Source of the DNA: Ascoidea rubescens DSM 1968
Lineage: Eukaryota > Ascomycota > Saccharomycetes > Ascoideales > Ascoideaceae
Assembly: GCF_001661345.1 (NCBI RefSeq)
Contig: NW_017962917.1
Location: 620,001-684,000 of the forward strand
Reading direction: 5' to 3'
DNA length: 64,000 nucleotides
A program made the position numbers and the translations under genes. This document shows, one piece after another, positions 61,216 to 64,000 of the stretch. The notes below the pieces were generated by a model. It ran no database searches. It saw only the letters and a list, made by a program, of their open reading frames with translations, and was not told the DNA's origin. How positions within the stretch are numbered: the first letter of the stretch is position 1; each line of letters begins with the position of its first letter.

Positions 61216-64000
61216 AGTGTAACGTTTTTAGAAATGGATTCGATGCTATAATTTTTCGAAATTTTGGAAAGATAATCCAATTATTAAAAGTTTCTAGAAG
61301 AATAAAATAATTTTCGAACTTTCGAATTCAAAAATTAGAATTAAAATTATTTAAACAATTTCAAGGTTTTGTAAACATGATATTATTTATATATTATATT
61401 CAATTTCAAGTATTTGCAAATAAGAAAATAAATACAAACAAATATTACTAATTGATTCAGTATCTCACCAATAACAAGCAGTAAATAATAATCACACAAT
61501 TCTCGGGAATTTAATGATCTCTGCAATTCCCCTTTACTGATATCTTACTAATTATAAATAAATCCAACAAAAAACAAAGTATTTGTCAAATGAATTCCAT
61601 TGCTAAAGTTCGTGGTCTTCTGTGATGCGAATTTTCCTTCTTTACAATCTTCTTCTCTATTTGATCTATTTGATTACTACGGCCCATTTTTTATGCTGTT
61701 TTAATTTCAATTTTTGGATAAATAGGCAAAAACATAAAAAAACGCTTTGGATTTTAGTGCTATTTATTCCAATAATCATGCAACTTATCACAGCTAGCCA
61801 GACAGACATGGTGTGTGATAGCAAAATCTGTGGAAAAAAAAAAGGCTTAATCTAGTTTCTACTTTCTTTGGTATTTTTGTTCTTTTCTTATATTTTCACC
61901 AAATGCGCATACTAATCTGGCTATTCAACTATCCAGGAATCTAATACACTGGTACATGTACATTAATTCCCCCCAGTTATCCAATAATCTTATCCGTAAT
62001 TGGTTCAGCAAAAAAAAAGAAAACCAGCCTAATTTACGCTCCAAAAAGAAACACTGGTCTATCAATGTTCTCAATAGATTTAAACACTTTTAAAATGTTT
62101 CCATTTGTTTTGACCCAATCTGAACCAATTAAATTGACAACAATAAGAATCTTCTCTTTCTTGCCCAAACCGTTAAAAATTTATTGATTTTTCTTTGTTT
62201 TTATCACTGTTCTTTTATACTTTTTAATTGCAACAATGCATCAATGATTTGAATGTTCAAACCTTAAAAATGACCAATTTTACTGATTATAATCAGGAAT
62301 TCACTTTTTCTTCCTTGCAAGAAAAATGAATTAGATTTAAATTAAAATTTCCATTTCACAATAAATTTGAAATAAATCTACAATATACAAAAAAATCACA
62401 ACACACGTCCATGTCCACGTTCATTCAGAATCACGTCTGGTTCAGTTCAAGTCATCAATTTCAACACCAATTCTTCTTGCTTATCATTTAAATTACCACT
62501 TCTTTTTACTTAATTCTACGTGCTTTTTTTAAGGCTGATCTTCCTGTTGATCTTCTGTAACTAATCTTGTTTCATATTAGAAATTCCTAACAAAAAAGGG
62601 CAATTTCAACAGCTCAGCTACTCAACACTCCCACCTGAAATTGCCAACTGGCAAATAACCATTTCTTCTCAACCGCATCCTCTATCTCCCATCAAGTACC
62701 ACCATTTCCCTTCAATTCAATTCAAATTTTATCTCTTTTCAGCTGAATTAACTTTGATTCTCTTTGATTTGGTTTTACAACCTCAGTTTTATACATCATT
62801 TTTCACGGCATCGCCTGTAAAAACGGAACCTCTTTGGGGCTTTGAGGGTTGTTTCTCTTGCTTGTCCTCTGCATAACCCTCCACAAATGGCATGGTTTAT
62901 TCGCGATCTTTACCCGGACTAGACTTGAATTGGTTTTATTATTATTATTTTATTATTTTATTATTTTATTATTATTTTTTTTTCCAATTTTTCCTTTTTC
63001 AAACTTTTTTTGTCTTTTGAATTTTGTTGTTTTACATTTTTTTGTTTTGAATTTTTGCATTTTTGAATCTTTTTTATTTAAATCCAAATTCCAATTCCAA
63101 TTTTATCGATTCCAGCTCTTTTTTTCGGTGTCTCGAAACGTTTTCATTGGCCCAAAACAGTTGTTGTTTCTTTCTCTGCTTTTCTTCTTTCTTTTGCTCC
63201 TTATAGAGAATATTTTCCTACTTTGGTTCTCACCATATCTCGACATTGTAGGTGATTAAAACCCTTCCAAATAAAGCAAAAATATTCAATTTGGCTTTGA
63301 GTTTTGATTTTTGATTTTTTTTTGTTCTCTTTTTAGCTCTTGTTTTTAGCTCTTGTTCTTTGCTTTGTTTTTATATTAACCCGTCTAGATTATGTTATCA
63401 TAGATAATATTTTAATATTAAATAATGTAAATAATGTTAAAATAATGTTAAAATAATTTTAAAATAGTGTTAAAAAAATATTAATATGTTATCTCAAATA
63501 CTAATCTTAAACTTCAAATATTTTAGCAGAATTTTGGAATAATCGCTTGATATCATTCTTGATTTGAATTTGCACAAATACTCATCAACTCCAATCCTAA
63601 AAAATAAAACACGATCTTGCAATATTGTTCTTAATCATTATTCTAACAAGTCATTAGATTTTAGACACTCATTTCCATCCATTTTATTTCTGGAAAAAAA
63701 CTTAAATGGATATATTGATCGTTATTTGCTTTCTTGTTTTATTCCATTTTATTCTTTTTTGTATGCCTTCGTTTGCATTCATCTCCTGTTGTTGTTATTT
63801 TGTTTCACAATAAAAGTGTCTTGAAAGAGCGAACAGTCTGCCTCAATCCTCGTACAATATAGATTTTCCTTCTTCCAATGTCTGGTTTCAAATTCCTTAA
63901 TGCTTTTAATGCTGTTGAATAACTGCTTCAACTGCCGTAATCGATACCAACAAAAATCTTGCCATTTCGCTCATTTACTTTGCATAAATAATATTAATTA

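Larger units (their letters stand above)
59782..64000. other. 4.2-kb region without a recognised gene
   Basis: The start is the chitin synthase promoter with an ATTTTT array. From 60040 to 60590 the sequence is purine-rich and open in one frame at a time. A GC-rich island lies at 60850-61215. Then comes AT-rich DNA with T-runs to the window end, including hydrophobic frames at 61625-61855 and 62849-63259 that translate T-runs to Phe/Leu. Sequence from about 62400 may be the promoter of a gene beyond the window. No RNA gene is seen. Confidence 0.5.

Noticed and set aside
61625-61855. 76-codon hydrophobic frame resembling a small two-pass membrane protein
   Set aside because: Phe/Leu/Ile content is explained by T-rich DNA, there is no TATA box or homology, and similar frames occur by chance at 15668 and 62849.
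62849-63259. 136-codon Phe/Leu-rich frame
   Set aside because: Direct translation of long T-runs; no credible start context or family.

Overview
The window looks like a nuclear contig of a budding yeast (Saccharomycotina). It is strongly A+T-rich and its genes are almost all intronless. The one clear intron is short, sits near the 5' end of its gene and has a yeast-like branch point. The proteins match yeast families: Rpn7, Ade3, Dep1, Num1, fumarase, Eng1 (GH81), Cul3, Leu1, Plc1, Fms1, Far8/striatin, Ubc7 and chitin synthase. Many proteins carry long Asn/Ser/Asp-rich disordered tracts, and CUG codons are very rare. I cannot name the species. The long Asn tracts, scarce CUG and a Tad-like LINE relic would fit lineages such as Ascoidea, Saccharomycopsis or other CUG-clade relatives, but this is inference.

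Layout. 1-1.4 kb: the 3' end of RPN7, a tRNA-Val(AAC) on the minus strand, a LINE 3'-end relic beside it, and a small ORF with a TATA box. 1.8-10.3 kb: ADE3 (+), DEP1 (+) and NUM1 (-). 10.3-12.1 kb: a 1.8-kb gap with a U6-like fragment, a strong hairpin and TTTAGGG sites, then FUM1 (spliced, +). 13.6-23.6 kb: a His/Asn/Gln-rich protein of unknown function, isolated between gaps of about 4 kb and 4.5 kb. 23.6-39.2 kb: ENG1 (-) and CUL3 (+) share a divergent promoter, then LEU1 (+) and PLC1 (-). 39.2-45.0 kb: a 5.8-kb gap with two GC-rich islands. 45-59.8 kb: a putative methyltransferase (+), FMS1 (+), FAR8 (-) and UBC7 (+) divergent, and a chitin synthase (-). 59.8-64 kb: no gene recognised, one GC-rich island.

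The genes do not form one pathway. Themes are protein turnover (RPN7, CUL3, UBC7), cell wall and septum (ENG1, CHS), cortex and signalling (NUM1, PLC1, FAR8) and metabolism (ADE3, FUM1, LEU1, FMS1).

The most unusual feature is the non-coding space. Fewer than half the bases are coding, and the long gaps contain discrete GC-rich islands of 0.3-0.9 kb. Several of these sequences share the 9-mer TGTGATTGG (five copies in the window), ATGCAT-type motifs like those bound by APSES regulators (Efg1/Sok2), CACGTG, and CCCTAA motifs like Tbf1 sites. The islands look like regulatory DNA rather than hidden genes, because they are open in several overlapping frames with no recognisable protein.
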